Part shown: positions 25,274-36,300 of the stretch, in pieces
Numbering within the stretch: the stretch's first letter is position 1
Layout of the letters: the number at the start of each line of letters is the position of its first letter
Translations under genes and position numbers: made by a program
From: Bacteroidota bacterium
GTDB taxonomy: Bacteria > Bacteroidota > Bacteroidia > B-17B0 > Aurantibacillaceae
Assembly (NCBI GenBank): GCA_020403265.1
Contig: JADBXZ010000003.1
Span: 56,656 to 120,655 of the forward strand
Direction of reading: 5' to 3'
DNA: 64,000 nucleotides
The notes under the pieces: model-generated
Told to the model about the DNA's origin: nothing
What the model saw: the letters and a program-made list of their open reading frames with translations, nothing else
The model's database searches: none

Positions 25274-26830
25274 ATGAAACAAAGAGCTATTCTCTATGCC
25301 AGAGTATCAACCGATGAACAGAACAATGGCGACAGTCCAGCTGACCAAAAGGAAAGGTTGTTAAAGCATTGTGAGCAAAATAATATCGACATAGTTGCAT
25401 TTTATCACGATGATGAAAGTGGGAAAACGTTCAACCGTCCTCAGTGGTTAAACATAATGAACTACCTTAAGAAAAATAGTAGTTCGGTAGATTTATTAAT
25501 CTTTATAAAATGGGATCGATTTTCCAGAAACATTGCTGAAGCATATATCACCATTAAAGAATTACAAAAATATGGGGTTGAACCGCAAGCCATTGAACAA
25601 CCACTCAATTTTGAAATACCCGAACAAAAAATTATGTTGGCTATTTATTTAGCAGCTCCGGAAGTAGATAACGATAGACGGGCGTTAAATATTTTTCATG
25701 GGATGCGCAGAGCAAAAAAAGAGGGGCGATGGTTAGGGCATTTTTCATTAGGTTATAAAAATATAAGGGCTGATAAAAACAAACCCATTATTGTTCCGGA
25801 AGGTGGTGAAAAAGAAGCAATAGTAAAAAGGGCTTTTGATGAATTTTCAACTGGGCTATATCATATTGAAGAACTAAGGAGAAAATTATATAAAGAAGGT
25901 CTTAAATTAACCAAAAATGCTTTCCCTGCTCTCTTAAAAAACAAAACTTATATCGGCAAAATATTTGTTCATGCTTATAAAGATGAGCCTGCCCAATGGG
26001 TTGAAGGTATTCATCAACCTATTATTAATGAGCAAACTTTTTACACAGTGCAAGATATTATTACCAATAAAAGAAAAAATAGACCTAATAAAATGCAAAC
26101 TGTAAGGGATGAACTTCCGCTTAGGGGTTATTTGGAATGTCCAAGATGTGCAAGAACTTTGACTGGGTCTGCATCAACGGGCAGGTCGGGAGAAAAATTT
26201 TTCTATTATCATTGCAGTAATGGATGTAAAGAAAGAATCAGAGCAACGGATGCAAATGAAGTTTTTGCGAAAAAATTAAAAACATTTAAGTTCAACAGTG
26301 AGATTATTGAATTATTTACCAAAAATCTAAAGACTAAATTAAAGGAAAATAACGGCGTAAGTAAATCTGAAATTGAAAAGCTGACCAAGGAAATCGAAAA
26401 AAATAAAACCCGTCAAAAAAATGCACAAATTTTAATGTTGGATGGCGAACTTAATCCAACGGAATATAAAGAAATGAAAATAAAATTGGAGGAAGAATTA
26501 ACTCTTTTAACGAATCAAGAAAATCAAATGCGTGATAACACCACTTCGCATGATAAATTAATTGATGCATGTAAAAAAGTTCTTCAAAATCTCGACATCG
26601 CTTATGACAAGGCGGATGCCTCCACAAAACAACGAATTATTGGTTCGATATTCCCAGAAAAGTTCCAATTTATAAATAATGAAGTTCGAACCGCAAAAGT
26701 AAATGAGGTCATCGACTTAATTTGTAATAAAATAAAGGCTTCCAGAGGAAATAAAAAAGGGCAACAATCTTTTTATGAATTGTTGCCCTGTAAAGTGGTC
26801 CAACTTGGGCTCGAACCAAGGACCCCCTGA
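25274..26830 (+). CDS. Large serine recombinase
   Basis: A 518-aa site-specific recombinase. Residues about 1-150 are the resolvase catalytic domain: RAILYARVSTDEQ with the nucleophile serine at 11, SPADQKERLLKHCEQNNIDI, and the WDRFSRNIAEAYITIKEL stretch. Residues about 170-280 form the recombinase domain with FPALLKNKTYIGKI, and residues about 285-325 a zinc ribbon (CPRCARTL...YYHCSNGC). The C-terminal third is a coiled coil rich in Lys and Glu. It would move DNA by cut-and-rejoin without host factors. Its last 25 codons run through a terminator hairpin into a tRNA gene, so the native C terminus probably ended earlier. Confidence 0.92.
   Translation: MKQRAILYARVSTDEQNNGDSPADQKERLLKHCEQNNIDIVAFYHDDESGKTFNRPQWLNIMNYLKKNSSSVDLLIFIKWDRFSRNIAEAYITIKELQKYGVEPQAIEQPLNFEIPEQKIMLAIYLAAPEVDNDRRALNIFHGMRRAKKEGRWLGHFSLGYKNIRADKNKPIIVPEGGEKEAIVKRAFDEFSTGLYHIEELRRKLYKEGLKLTKNAFPALLKNKTYIGKIFVHAYKDEPAQWVEGIHQPIINEQTFYTVQDIITNKRKNRPNKMQTVRDELPLRGYLECPRCARTLTGSASTGRSGEKFFYYHCSNGCKERIRATDANEVFAKKLKTFKFNSEIIELFTKNLKTKLKENNGVSKSEIEKLTKEIEKNKTRQKNAQILMLDGELNPTEYKEMKIKLEEELTLLTNQENQMRDNTTSHDKLIDACKKVLQNLDIAYDKADASTKQRIIGSIFPEKFQFINNEVRTAKVNEVIDLICNKIKASRGNKKGQQSFYELLPCKVVQLGLEPRTP
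26759..26788 (-). terminator. Rho-independent terminator of the tRNA gene
   Basis: GGGCAACAA and TTGTTGCCC form a perfect nine-bp stem around a 12-base loop. On the minus strand the stem is followed by a run of T (the + strand reads AAAAAAGG just before it). It begins seven bases after the tRNA 3' end, so it fits the tRNA. It also lies inside the reading frame of the recombinase. Confidence 0.75.
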
Positions 26831-26869
26831 TTATGAGTCAGGTGCTCTAACCAGCTGAGCTATAAGACC
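26796..26869 (-). tRNA. tRNA with CAT anticodon (Ile2 or Met)
   Basis: The minus strand folds into a full cloverleaf: D arm AGCTCAGCTGGTTAGAGC, anticodon stem CCTGA/TCAGG with loop CTCATAA (anticodon CAT), T arm CTTGG-TTCGAGC-CCAAG. The C4-G69 pair and GACTCATAATC arm resemble lysidine-modified Ile2 as much as elongator Met, so I leave the identity open. The acceptor stem has one mismatch, T6 against T67, and one G-T pair. No CCA is encoded. Confidence 0.93.
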
Positions 26870-26898
26870 AATATTGCACTTGTTTAAAATGCGGACGG

Positions 26899-26906
26899 CA
26901 AATTTA
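26899..26906 (-). promoter_or_regulatory. Promoter of the tRNA gene (-7 element TAAATTTG)
   Basis: Reading the minus strand, TAAATTTG matches the Bacteroidota -7 consensus TAnnTTTG and a TTG lies 20 bases upstream, the normal -33 distance. The predicted start would be about 20 bases before the tRNA 5' end. Confidence 0.6.
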
Positions 26907-26992
26907 CGTATAAATCAACAATTTTACAATAAAATTCACGTTTTTTTAATATGTAGCCTGTAAATGTAAAGTGCTAATTACCAAAAAAATAC

Positions 26993-27000
26993 TATCTTTG
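26993..27000 (+). promoter_or_regulatory. typA: Promoter of typA (-7 element TATCTTTG)
   Basis: TATCTTTG fits TAnnTTTG exactly and lies 18 bases before the typA ATG, so the leader is short. No clear -33 TTG is visible at the usual distance. It faces away from the tRNA promoter. Confidence 0.55.
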
Positions 27001-27018
27001 CGCCCTTAAAAATATATA

Positions 27019-28830
27019 ATGTCTAATATTCGAAACATTGCCATCATTGCGCACGTTGACCACGGTAAAACTACCTTAGTTGATAAAATTCTACACACAT
27101 GTAACCTTTTTCGCGAAAATCAAGCTACAGGTGAATTAATACTTGATAATAACGACCTTGAACGTGAACGTGGAATAACTATTCTCGCTAAAAACGTGTC
27201 AGTTATATATAAGGGCACTAAAATTAACATCATTGATACACCGGGCCACGCCGATTTTGGAGGGGAAGTTGAACGTGTAATGAACATGGCAGATGGTGTA
27301 ATTTTATTAGTGGATGCATTTGAAGGACCAATGCCTCAAACTCGTTTTGTAACGCAAAAAGCAATTGCAGCAGGTAAAAAGGCTATTTTGGTAATCAATA
27401 AAGTTGATAAGCCAAATTGCCGCCCGGATGAAGTGCATGATGCCGTTTTTGACTTGTTCTTCAATCTTGAAGCATCGGAGGAACAATTAGATTTTAAAAC
27501 TGTTTACGGAAGTAGTAAACAAGGATGGATGGGACCGGATTATAAAACTCCAACTTCAGACATCACTTATTTATTGGACACTATTATTGCTAACATTCCT
27601 GAAGCTCCAAAAAGAGAAGGAACTTTGCAAATTCAAATCACATCTCTAGATTACTCATCTTTTATTGGTCGAATTGCTGTAGGACGTGTTTACCGAGGAA
27701 CCATCAAAGAAAATATGCCGGTGAGTGTTGTTAAGCGAAATGGCAGCATTCAAAAAAGCAGAGTAAAAGAACTTTTTATATTTGATGGTTTAGGCAAAGT
27801 GAAAGTACAAGAAGTACAAGCCGGAGACATATGCGCTTTTACAGGTATTGAAGGATTTGAGATTGGTGATACTATTGCAGATTTTGACAGCCCGGAAGGT
27901 TTACCAAACATTGCAATTGATGAACCAACAATGAGCATGTTGTTCACTATTAATAACTCTCCGTTTTTTGGTAAGGACGGAAAATTTGTAACTTCTCGTC
28001 ACTTACGCGATCGTTTAATGAAAGAACTTGAGAAGAATCTTGCTTTGCGTGTAGAAGAAACAGGAAGCCCTGATTCCTATTTAGTTTATGGCCGTGGTAT
28101 TTTGCATTTATCTGTATTAATTGAGACCATGCGTCGTGAGGGGTATGAGTTACAGGTAGGTCAGCCACAAGTTATTGTTAAGGAGATTGACGGTGTTAAA
28201 TGCGAACCTGTTGAGGTTTTAACGGTAGATACTCCTGAAGAAACAAGTAGTAAGGTTATTGATTTAGTAACACAGCGTAAAGGTGATATGCTGATGATGC
28301 AACCTAAAGGTGATTTAATTCACATGGAGTTTCAAATTCCTAGCCGCGGTATTATTGGTTTAAGAAATAACATTTTAACGGCAACGGCGGGAGAAGCAAT
28401 TATGGCGCATCGTTTTAAAGCGTTTGAACCATGGAAAGGTGCAATTCCAAGCAGAATAGCAGGAGTATTGTTAAGTAAAGAAAAAGGAACTGCTGTAGCA
28501 TACAGTATTGATAAATTACAAGACAGAGGCAAATATTTCATTGAGCCAGGCGAAGAAATTTATCCAGGTATGATTGTAGGAGAGCATATTCGTCCGGATG
28601 ATTTGGTAATTAATTTATGCGGCGAAAAAAAATTAACCAACATGCGAGCAAGCGGTAGTGATGAAAAAATGAGGATTGCACCAAAAATCAGATTCAGTTT
28701 AGAAGAGGCAATGGAATATATTCAGTCCGATGAGTATGTTGAGATAACACCACAAAATATACGCATGCGTAAAATAATTCTGGATGAGAATGAGCGTAAG
28801 CGCGTGAGTAAGCAACAAGCAGAAGCTTAA
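27019..28830 (+). CDS. typA: Translational GTPase TypA/BipA
   Basis: Ribosome-binding GTPase used in stress and cold adaptation and in late 50S assembly. The G domain (residues 1-200) shows G1 AHVDHGKTT near the start, G2 RGITI, G3 DTPGHADF and G4 NKVDKP. Next come the EF-Tu-like domain II, an EF-G-like domain III ([21 protein letters not shown]), and the TypA-specific C-terminal domain with [16 protein letters not shown]. At 603 aa the length is typical. A strong terminator follows 20 bases after the stop. It is transcribed alone. Confidence 0.97.
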   Translation: MSNIRNIAIIAHVDHGKTTLVDKILHTCNLFRENQATGELILDNNDLERERGITILAKNVSVIYKGTKINIIDTPGHADFGGEVERVMNMADGVILLVDAFEGPMPQTRFVTQKAIAAGKKAILVINKVDKPNCRPDEVHDAVFDLFFNLEASEEQLDFKTVYGSSKQGWMGPDYKTPTSDITYLLDTIIANIPEAPKREGTLQIQITSLDYSSFIGRIAVGRVYRGTIKENMPVSVVKRNGSIQKSRVKELFIFDGLGKVKVQEVQAGDICAFTGIEGFEIGDTIADFDSPEGLPNIAIDEPTMSMLFTINNSPFFGKDGKFVTSRHLRDRLMKELEKNLALRVEETGSPDSYLVYGRGILHLSVLIETMRREGYELQVGQPQVIVKEIDGVKCEPVEVLTVDTPEETSSKVIDLVTQRKGDMLMMQPKGDLIHMEFQIPSRGIIGLRNNILTATAGEAIMAHRFKAFEPWKGAIPSRIAGVLLSKEKGTAVAYSIDKLQDRGKYFIEPGEEIYPGMIVGEHIRPDDLVINLCGEKKLTNMRASGSDEKMRIAPKIRFSLEEAMEYIQSDEYVEITPQNIRMRKIILDENERKRVSKQQAEA

Positions 28831-28849
28831 GTCAAAATCACTTAAAGTC

Positions 28850-28881
28850 AAAGGTTGTCAGTAAAATGACAACCTTTTTTT
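28850..28881 (+). terminator. typA: Rho-independent terminator after typA
   Basis: AAAGGTTGTCA and TGACAACCTTT form a perfect 11-bp stem with a six-base loop, followed by a T run. Confidence 0.85.
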
Positions 28882-28994
28882 ATGAATGAATTATACGCAT
28901 TTGTATTTAAAAGTAATTTACAATTATTAATTTTAATGATACCACAAAGTTAATTCTGATTTAACAAAGCCCTAACGCAATTGGTTTAGTTCTG

Positions 28995-29681
28995 ATGCTC
29001 TCTTATAAGTTGAACCGGCGACAATATATCAAATTAGGTGTTTCAGGGATAACTGCGACTATTTTGAGCGCTTGTACAAAGGATACTGGTGCTCTTTTAC
29101 TTCAAAAACATTTGAGTTTAACCGGAAATTATCCTATGAAAGTTTATTCAGGAGAATCTTATAGGCTTACATGGGAAGCTAAAAATATTTTATGGCTTTC
29201 TCTTTACCTGAAACATGGGATCAATGATTGGCAACTTTTTTCGTCAGATATTGAAGCAGCAATTGGTAGCTATGATTTTTTACTGCCGTCCAAGTTTACT
29301 TCAACATCCTTAAGTCTTAAACTAGTTGGAGATGGCAAAGAGGTGAAGCTAACCAATTTGTTTGCTCAAAATGCGGAAAAGATTAATCTTAATAATTACC
29401 CTGATTTAAATACTATTGGTGGTATAGCTGCTATCCAAATAAATCAGGAAACTGCATTCTTGAAACGTACTACTATTAATACTGTAGTTTGTTTTAATGG
29501 CGCATGCACGCATGCGGGATGCCCAATTTCTTATTTAAAATCTCAGAATAAATTTAACTGTCCTTGTCATGGCTCTCAATTCGATATTAATGGTGATGTT
29601 TTGCAAGGCCCCGCCTCAAGTGCTTTAACTCAATATACGTGCGAGGAAATTATGGATAACAATGTTCGAATTCTTTTTTGA
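28995..29681 (+). CDS. Rieske [2Fe-2S] protein, Tat-exported lipoprotein
   Basis: The N terminus LNRRQYIKLGVSGITATILS then AC has a twin-arginine motif and a lipobox with Cys27, so it is a folded protein sent through Tat and lipid-anchored. The C-terminal Rieske fold has CTHAGC and CPCHGSQFD, the two Cys-His pairs of the cluster, about residues 172-195, plus a GP-A-S-S-A loop (QGPASSALTQY). Residues 30-150 are an Ig-like beta domain. No cytochrome b or dioxygenase partner is next to it, so it may serve as a stand-alone electron carrier. Family call firm, partner unknown. Confidence 0.88.
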   Translation: MLSYKLNRRQYIKLGVSGITATILSACTKDTGALLLQKHLSLTGNYPMKVYSGESYRLTWEAKNILWLSLYLKHGINDWQLFSSDIEAAIGSYDFLLPSKFTSTSLSLKLVGDGKEVKLTNLFAQNAEKINLNNYPDLNTIGGIAAIQINQETAFLKRTTINTVVCFNGACTHAGCPISYLKSQNKFNCPCHGSQFDINGDVLQGPASSALTQYTCEEIMDNNVRILF

Positions 29682-29882
29682 TTCGATAAGCTGGTAATAT
29701 TTATTGGTGAATTATAATTAGTGATTGAAATTTAATTTAATATAAAACCAAATCATTTTAAATGACAAGACTTATCTCTAAATGAATACGATTTAGGCGT
29801 ATAGCTCATCTGTTCAAAAATGATCTTTAATTTTTTGTAAATACTCATTTCAATCGATATCTTTATACTTTAATACTAAAAT

Positions 29883-31409
29883 ATGCAGCCCCTGTTTATT
29901 TATAATACAGTTACCAGAAAGAAAGAAGAATTTAAACCGCTAAATCCGCCATTTGTTGGATTTTATGTCTGTGGTCCTACACTTTACAGCGATGTACATA
30001 TAGGAAATTGCAGAACTTTTACTTCTTTTGATATCATGTACCGTTATTTGTTGCATTTAGGATATAAGGTGCGATACGTAAGAAATATTACTGATGTTGG
30101 TCATCTGGAAGACGAGGTAGCAGGGGAAGGTGAAGATAGAATTGGGAAGCAAGCTAGATTGAAGCAATTGGAACCAATGGAAATCGTACAACGTTATTCG
30201 TTTGGTTTCAGAGAGGTTATGGCGCTTTTGAATACTTTACCGCCAAGCGTTGAACCAACTGCATCCGGTCATATTCCTGAACAAATTGAAATGATTGAAA
30301 AAATTATTGAAAATGGATATGCTTACGTAGAGGATGGAAATGTGTATTTTAATGTTGAGAAATTTGCAGAGCACAATAATTATGGTGTTTTGTCAGGCAG
30401 AAGTATAGAGGATCAACTCAATAACACTCGCGAATTAGACGGCCAAGAAGAAAAAAAAGGTAGGCTTGATTTTGCTTTATGGAAAAAGGCAAAGCCTGAG
30501 CATATTATGCGTTGGAATTCGCCTTGGAGCGTTGGTTTTCCGGGTTGGCACATTGAGTGTAGTGCAATGAGTCAAAAATATTTAGGAAACACTTTCGATA
30601 TTCATGGCGGCGGAATGGATTTAATTCCTACTCATCACACCAATGAAATTGCGCAAAGCGTAGGTTGTTGTGGTCAAGTGCCTGTAAATTATTGGGTGCA
30701 TACTAACATGTTAACTTTAAACGGACAAAAAATGTCAAGATCGTTAGGGAACGTATTTTTACCTGTGGAGTTATTTACAGGTAAAAAGCTTTCTCCTCAT
30801 TCGCCTTCCGCAACGCCTTCTCAGGCATTGTTGGAGGGTAAACATCCCTTGTTCGATAAAGCGTTCAGTCCGATGGCTGTTCGCTTTTTTATGATGCAGA
30901 CACATTACCGAAGCACCTTGGATTTTAGTAATGAAGCCTTAACGGCAAGTGAAAAAGGATTTGAGCGTTTAATGGACGCTTATAAAACATTACAATCTAT
31001 TCAACCAACTGATAAAAGCTCTGAAGATATTAGCGCATTGCTTCAAAAATGTTACGATGCAATGAATGACGATTTTAATACACCGGTATTGATAGCTAAT
31101 TTATTTGATTGTGTTAGAATTATTAATTCATGTAATGACAAAAAATTAACACTAACCAAAAAAGATATTGAGACTTTAAATACTATTTATAATGATTTTG
31201 TTTTTCAAATAATGGGTTTAAAACTTGAGGAAGAGCAAAGTAAGACTAACGCGGTGCTTCACAGCGTGGTGAACTTACTTTTAGATATGCGTAATCAGGC
31301 TAAGGCCGATAAAAATTTTGGATTAAGTGACGAAATTCGCAATAAACTTATTGAGGCAGGTATTCAAATAAAGGACAGTAAAGAGGGTAGTACCTGGAAG
31401 CTGAACTAG
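29883..31409 (+). CDS. cysS: Cysteinyl-tRNA synthetase
   Basis: Charges tRNA-Cys. The class I Rossmann fold carries [19 protein letters not shown] (HIGH-type motif with the first zinc Cys) at about residues 28-45 and KMSRSLGN at about 270; the other zinc ligands are in WHIECSAMS and HHTNE. The C-terminal half is a DALR-like helical domain. The protein has 508 aa, near the usual size for this phylum. It includes a short insertion [19 protein letters not shown] after the KMSRS loop, a region that varies among Bacteroidota. It is the only gene on the + strand before the convergent small gene. Confidence 0.96.
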   Translation: MQPLFIYNTVTRKKEEFKPLNPPFVGFYVCGPTLYSDVHIGNCRTFTSFDIMYRYLLHLGYKVRYVRNITDVGHLEDEVAGEGEDRIGKQARLKQLEPMEIVQRYSFGFREVMALLNTLPPSVEPTASGHIPEQIEMIEKIIENGYAYVEDGNVYFNVEKFAEHNNYGVLSGRSIEDQLNNTRELDGQEEKKGRLDFALWKKAKPEHIMRWNSPWSVGFPGWHIECSAMSQKYLGNTFDIHGGGMDLIPTHHTNEIAQSVGCCGQVPVNYWVHTNMLTLNGQKMSRSLGNVFLPVELFTGKKLSPHSPSATPSQALLEGKHPLFDKAFSPMAVRFFMMQTHYRSTLDFSNEALTASEKGFERLMDAYKTLQSIQPTDKSSEDISALLQKCYDAMNDDFNTPVLIANLFDCVRIINSCNDKKLTLTKKDIETLNTIYNDFVFQIMGLKLEEEQSKTNAVLHSVVNLLLDMRNQAKADKNFGLSDEIRNKLIEAGIQIKDSKEGSTWKLN

Positions 31410-31410
31410 T

Positions 31411-31728
31411 TTACATTAATTTAAACCTAAGAAGTAAGTTAATGGTGTTCCCTTTCTCCTTAAATTTCATTTTGCTTAACTGATTTAAAAGATAGACTTT
31501 CTCAGATTCGGTTTCTGCATTAATAATGATTTCTTGTGCTTTACCTTCTTCATTGATTTTGAAAGATAATCTAACTTCTTTTTCATGTTTGTTTTCAAAA
31601 TAGTGAGTAGGTAAAATCAGACTATTTTTCACTGCATTAATGACATTCGGTTCCTCTTTAGCAGCTGATAGGTCAATTTGGTTGATAATCATCAGCATGG
31701 CGATAAGTAATTGTTTGGTGGTTTTCAT
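31411..31728 (-). CDS. Small secreted protein of unknown function
   Basis: A 105-aa protein with a signal peptide (MKTTKQLLIAMLMIINQIDLSAA). The mature part holds EVRLSFKINEEGKAQEIIIN and a helix NQLSKMKF, then NTINLLLRFKL. The strand-helix-strand pattern resembles TonB-C-like periplasmic modules seen in this phylum, but too few residues remain for a firm family call. It converges with cysS with a one-base gap, so both may share a termination region. Confidence 0.7.
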   Translation of the reverse strand: MKTTKQLLIAMLMIINQIDLSAAKEEPNVINAVKNSLILPTHYFENKHEKEVRLSFKINEEGKAQEIIINAETESEKVYLLNQLSKMKFKEKGNTINLLLRFKLM

Positions 31729-31858
31729 AGTTTAATTTTGTTAATTTGAGATTGAGACGAAATAAGAAGAAAAAAAGTTACAATCATTTACGATTTCATT
31801 TTTGTTAAAAAAATAAAATGGCATTTAATCTAAAAGTCTTAATTTTACAAGTATAGTT

Positions 31859-32743
31859 ATGAGAAATAAAAAATTATTAGGTACTGGTGTGGCAATTGTT
31901 ACACCATTTAATAAAAAAGGAGAAGTTGATGTTAATGCGCTTAAAAAATTGGTGCAGCATTTGCATCAAGGCAAAGTGGAATATCTTGTTGTGTTAGGAA
32001 CTACAGGAGAAACTGCAACCTTAAGCAAAGAAGAAAAGACCTTAGTTGTTGAAACAGTAGTAAAAGCCAACAATAAAAAATTACCACTTGTGATTGGTAT
32101 TGGTGGCAATAATACCTCAGAAGTAGTTAAACAAATTAAGTCAACCGATTTGACGCCATTTGAGGCAATTTTATCGGTAGCGCCATATTACAATAAACCT
32201 TCTCAGGAGGGTTATTATCAGCATTACAAAGCAATTTCACAAGCAACTAAAAAAGATATTGTTTTGTACAATGTTCCGGGAAGAACAGGTAGTAATGTTA
32301 CCTGGGAAACACAAGTCAGAATCGCAAAAGATTTTAAAAATATTGTAGCAACCAAAGAAGCTAGTGGAAGTGTTGAACAAATTATGAAGGTAATTAAAAA
32401 CAAACCAAAAGATTTTATGGTATTAAGTGGTGATGATGCTTTAACGCTTCCTCTAATAGCCGCTGGAGCTCATGGGGTTATTTCGGTTGTTGCGAATGCT
32501 TATCCAAAAAAATTCAGCAACATGGTTAGATTGGCATTGAATACTAAATTTAGTGAAGCTCAAGACCTGCATTATTCTCTTATTGATATTACCGAACAGT
32601 TGTTTGCCGACGGGAATCCAGGTGGAGTTAAGTACTTGTTAAGTAAATTAGGGATTTGTGGATCATTTGTAAGGCTTCCATTGGTTGAGCCTAAACAAGA
32701 AGTAAAGTTGAAAATAGATGCTTTAATAAAAGCACTCAAGTAG
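31859..32743 (+). CDS. dapA: 4-hydroxy-tetrahydrodipicolinate synthase
   Basis: First committed step of the lysine and meso-diaminopimelate pathway: condenses pyruvate with aspartate semialdehyde. The TIM barrel has GTGVAIVTPF at the N terminus, LGTTGETATLSKEEK, the Tyr in VLYNVPGRTG, and the Schiff-base Lys in IVATKEASGS. A GDDALTLPLIAAGAHGVISV block follows. The 294-aa length is typical. The next gene, a phosphoribosyltransferase, starts 32 bases later on the same strand and may be co-transcribed. Confidence 0.96.
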   Translation: MRNKKLLGTGVAIVTPFNKKGEVDVNALKKLVQHLHQGKVEYLVVLGTTGETATLSKEEKTLVVETVVKANNKKLPLVIGIGGNNTSEVVKQIKSTDLTPFEAILSVAPYYNKPSQEGYYQHYKAISQATKKDIVLYNVPGRTGSNVTWETQVRIAKDFKNIVATKEASGSVEQIMKVIKNKPKDFMVLSGDDALTLPLIAAGAHGVISVVANAYPKKFSNMVRLALNTKFSEAQDLHYSLIDITEQLFADGNPGGVKYLLSKLGICGSFVRLPLVEPKQEVKLKIDALIKALK

Positions 32744-32775
32744 CGCCAAGTATTTTGTAATTAATAATCAGTAAA

Positions 32776-33279
32776 ATGAGTAAAGTAAAGATTTTAAATA
32801 CACTTCAAATTCAGCAAAAAATAAACCGCATCGCTTTTGAAATTTATGAAAATAATTTTTCAGAAAAAGAAATTGTTGTTGTAGGAATTGATGGCAACGG
32901 TTACAAATTTGCAGGTATATTGGTTACAAAGTTGAAGGAGATTTCAAAAATAAAGATAACTTATTCAAAATTAGTAATCAATAAACAAAAACCATGGGAT
33001 AATGAGATTGCTTTGGATATTGATCATGCAAAAGTTGCCAATAAAACAATCATCCTTGTTGATGATGTATTAAATAGTGGAAAAACTTTAATGTATGCAG
33101 TAAAGTTATTTTTAGACCAACCACTAAAAAAATTAAATACTGTAGTTTTAGTAGATCGAAGTCACACAAATTTTCCGGTTAAAGCAGATTTTGTAGGCCT
33201 CCGCTTAAGCACCACATTACAAAATCACATAGAAGCAGATTTTAGTAAATCAGGGAAAGAAGTAGTTTACTTGGTTTAA
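32776..33279 (+). CDS. PyrR-like phosphoribosyltransferase
   Basis: A 167-aa type I phosphoribosyltransferase. The PRPP loop is TIILVDDVLNSGKTLMYAVK, with the two acidic residues and the small loop of the family, and VVLVDRSHTNFPVKADFVGL follows, the segment of PyrR proteins that also acts as uracil phosphoribosyltransferase. The N terminus is shorter than Gram-positive PyrR. There is no pyrimidine operon nearby, so the physiological substrate cannot be read from context. Confidence 0.85.
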   Translation: MSKVKILNTLQIQQKINRIAFEIYENNFSEKEIVVVGIDGNGYKFAGILVTKLKEISKIKITYSKLVINKQKPWDNEIALDIDHAKVANKTIILVDDVLNSGKTLMYAVKLFLDQPLKKLNTVVLVDRSHTNFPVKADFVGLRLSTTLQNHIEADFSKSGKEVVYLV

Positions 33280-33316
33280 GTATTTCAATTTAGTTCGGTA
33301 GTTTTATACTCAGCAC

Positions 33317-36300
33317 TTACTTTTTCTTTTTAAATTTCGAGAATAAAGCCTCAAAGCCGTCTAGCACCTTTTTAAATACATCAAAATATAGAGTTACTAT
33401 TAACGAAATACTCATTAACCAGATGACAATAATATTTACCCAGAAAGTAGAATAGTAGGCACCAAACACTTTCTTACGAGGAGCATAAAAATGGGCTCTA
33501 CCTATATTTGATTCAGTTGGATCGCAAAATATCGGGTCATTTATTTGTATTAAACGACCATCTTTTTCTAAGCAATTCTCTCCGGTTAAATTGGTTGCAT
33601 TTTTAACTAATTGGCTTAAGTTTTCGTTTTCGTAATCATCTCTTAATTGTACAATGTCCAGTTGATTTTTAAGCTTACTAGTTAACTCATCACTTTCCTT
33701 ACGCGCCTTATTTTCTATGGCAATATATTTGTCGTTAACCAGCTTTAAATAATTAAATACGCCAGTAATTACATCTGCGTTGAACTGTTGTACATTTATT
33801 TTCGAAAACACCTCACATTTAATTGATTTTAAAATTTTTTGTTCTTTGGCAATTTCATCTCTAATTAATAGGATATCGTTTTCAAAATCTTTATTGGTTT
33901 TACCTTCTTTGTACCCAGTTTCAATTTTGCTAAGTTTGTTCTGAATTTTGGCTTTCCAAAAGTTCTTCTTGTAACTTGCTACACTTATACTTTTATCGTA
34001 TTTATAAAATTGTTTTTCAAATTTATTGTCTTTAAATTGATTAACAGCAAGTGCTTCGTATGCCCAACGGCTTGCCATAGCTTCACCAACCATTGGCACG
34101 GCACCTTGTTTAGCTAAAATAGGATTTAACTTATCAAATTTTACTACAACACCCGCAAGTAAAAGTTGTGGAATAATAAGGAACGGAATTAAAATGTAAA
34201 TGGTTACAGCGCTGTTAAATGCGCTAGAAATATTTAAACCTAGCATATTAGCAAAACAGCTGGTAGTGAACAGTACTAACCAATAATCACTATACATGCC
34301 TTTTAACCCTAAAACTGAGTTCCCAACAAGTACAAATGTTACGGTTTGTATGGCTGAAAGCACAAACATGATGATGATTTTACTCCACAAATAACTCCCT
34401 TTACTGAGGTTTAGAAATGATTCGCGTTTTCGTATTTTTCTGTCACGTATAATTTCTTCAGCGCTAACAGTTAATCCAATAAACAAAGCCACAACAACAG
34501 ACATGAAAATATACGCAGGCACGTTTTCGTTTTCTCTGAAAATATAGCCTTTTCCGGTGTCTACATCTGTATTAAAGTATCTAACTAAAAAGGCTAATAT
34601 AAATGCCAATAATGGTGCTTCAATAAAGTTGATTAATAGGTACTGCGTGTTAGTTAGCTTGCTCTTTACATCACGGGTTAAAAATACCTTAAACTGTTTT
34701 ATTTTATTTGGTATTTTAAATATTGCCTCCGGAATACTGGTGTGTTTTTTTTCAGAATGAATGTTTTTCTCAATTAACTCTTTGTAATGGGCATTCCATT
34801 CTATCGGAGTGTTTTTACGTGTGTAAGTTAAATTACCGTATTCATCTAATACCTTGCTTTCAATAATATTAAATATTTGTTCCGGATTAACGTTACCACA
34901 ATTCCAACATTCAGCTTCTTCAGCATTTACATGGTTAACCAAGCGTTTAAAGTAACTTACTGCATCAACAGGATTTCCATAATAAATAGGGTAACCGCCA
35001 ACATCCAGAATCATCAACTTATCAAACATTTTGTAGATGTCGCTAGAAGGTTGGTGGATTACCACAAAAATCAATTTCCCTTTGAGAGCCAATTCTTTCA
35101 GTAGATCCATGATGTTCTCAGAATCTCTGCTTGATAAACCGGATGTAGGTTCATCAACAAATAAAACGGATGGTTCTCTTATTAATTCAAGTGAAATATT
35201 TAAACGTTTACGCTGCCCGCCTGAAATGGTTTTTTCGAGTGGAGAACCAACTTTTAAATGACGTGTTTCACTCAAGCCAATATCCGCTAATAGCGAATTA
35301 CATCTTTTTTCAATTTCTTCATCCGGCAAATTACCAAAGCACAATTTTGCATTATAAAATAAATTCTGAAAAACTGTTAATTCTTCAATGAGCAAGTCAT
35401 CCTGACTAACGTGTCCAACAACACCTTCAATTAAATTTCTTTCTGTATGAATATTTTTACCGTTTATAGTAACTGCACCACCGCTTGGTGTTTCATTACC
35501 GTTTAATACATTCAATAAGGTTGATTTACCGGCACCGGAACCACCCATTATTCCAATTAGCTTACCGCTTTCTTCGTTAATATTAACATCGCGCAAACCT
35601 AATTTACCGCCTTTAAATTTATATTCGAGGTGTTTAGCTTCAAACGTAATCTTTAACTGACTTTCGTCACTTAAGAAACGGCCTATGACATCACTATAGT
35701 ATATTGGCTTTATTTTACTGTTACGAATAGAAGAGCCGGGGGTAAATATATGTACTCGTTCTTTAGAAATAATTTGCCCATTTAATTGCAATTCGGTGTT
35801 GCCATAAATTCTAAGCACGTACATGCCTACACTTTGAATTTGAATTACCCTTACATCGTTAGATAAAGTTTCACAAAAAATGTGTTTACATAAATTGTTG
35901 TAGCCGTTTTCACTGTTATTAATTACCAATATATTTTGACTGTTTGGTATTATTTCTTGTTTGTCTTCAATGAATGACTTTAAGGCTAAGAACTCTTCAT
36001 GAGGGATATTAAACGTGTCAGCAACTGTTAAAACAAATTCATTTTCTTGCTCACTTATTTCATTACTCGAATAAATAAATTCAAGTAATCGAACCAATAC
36101 AATCACTTTTTGTGTTTGTTCTAACTCCTGATTAATTTGAGTACAAATTTTTAATACTTTAACTGAGTTAAGTGATGTTCTTTTGGCAGCTCCCTCCTTC
36201 TTTTTACTGGCAGCCTGGCTTGACTCAAGATATTCATCAAAAATTTTAAGATAAGTTGCAACCTGTTCTGCACTTAACTGTTGTTTTAAAAAAGATTCTA

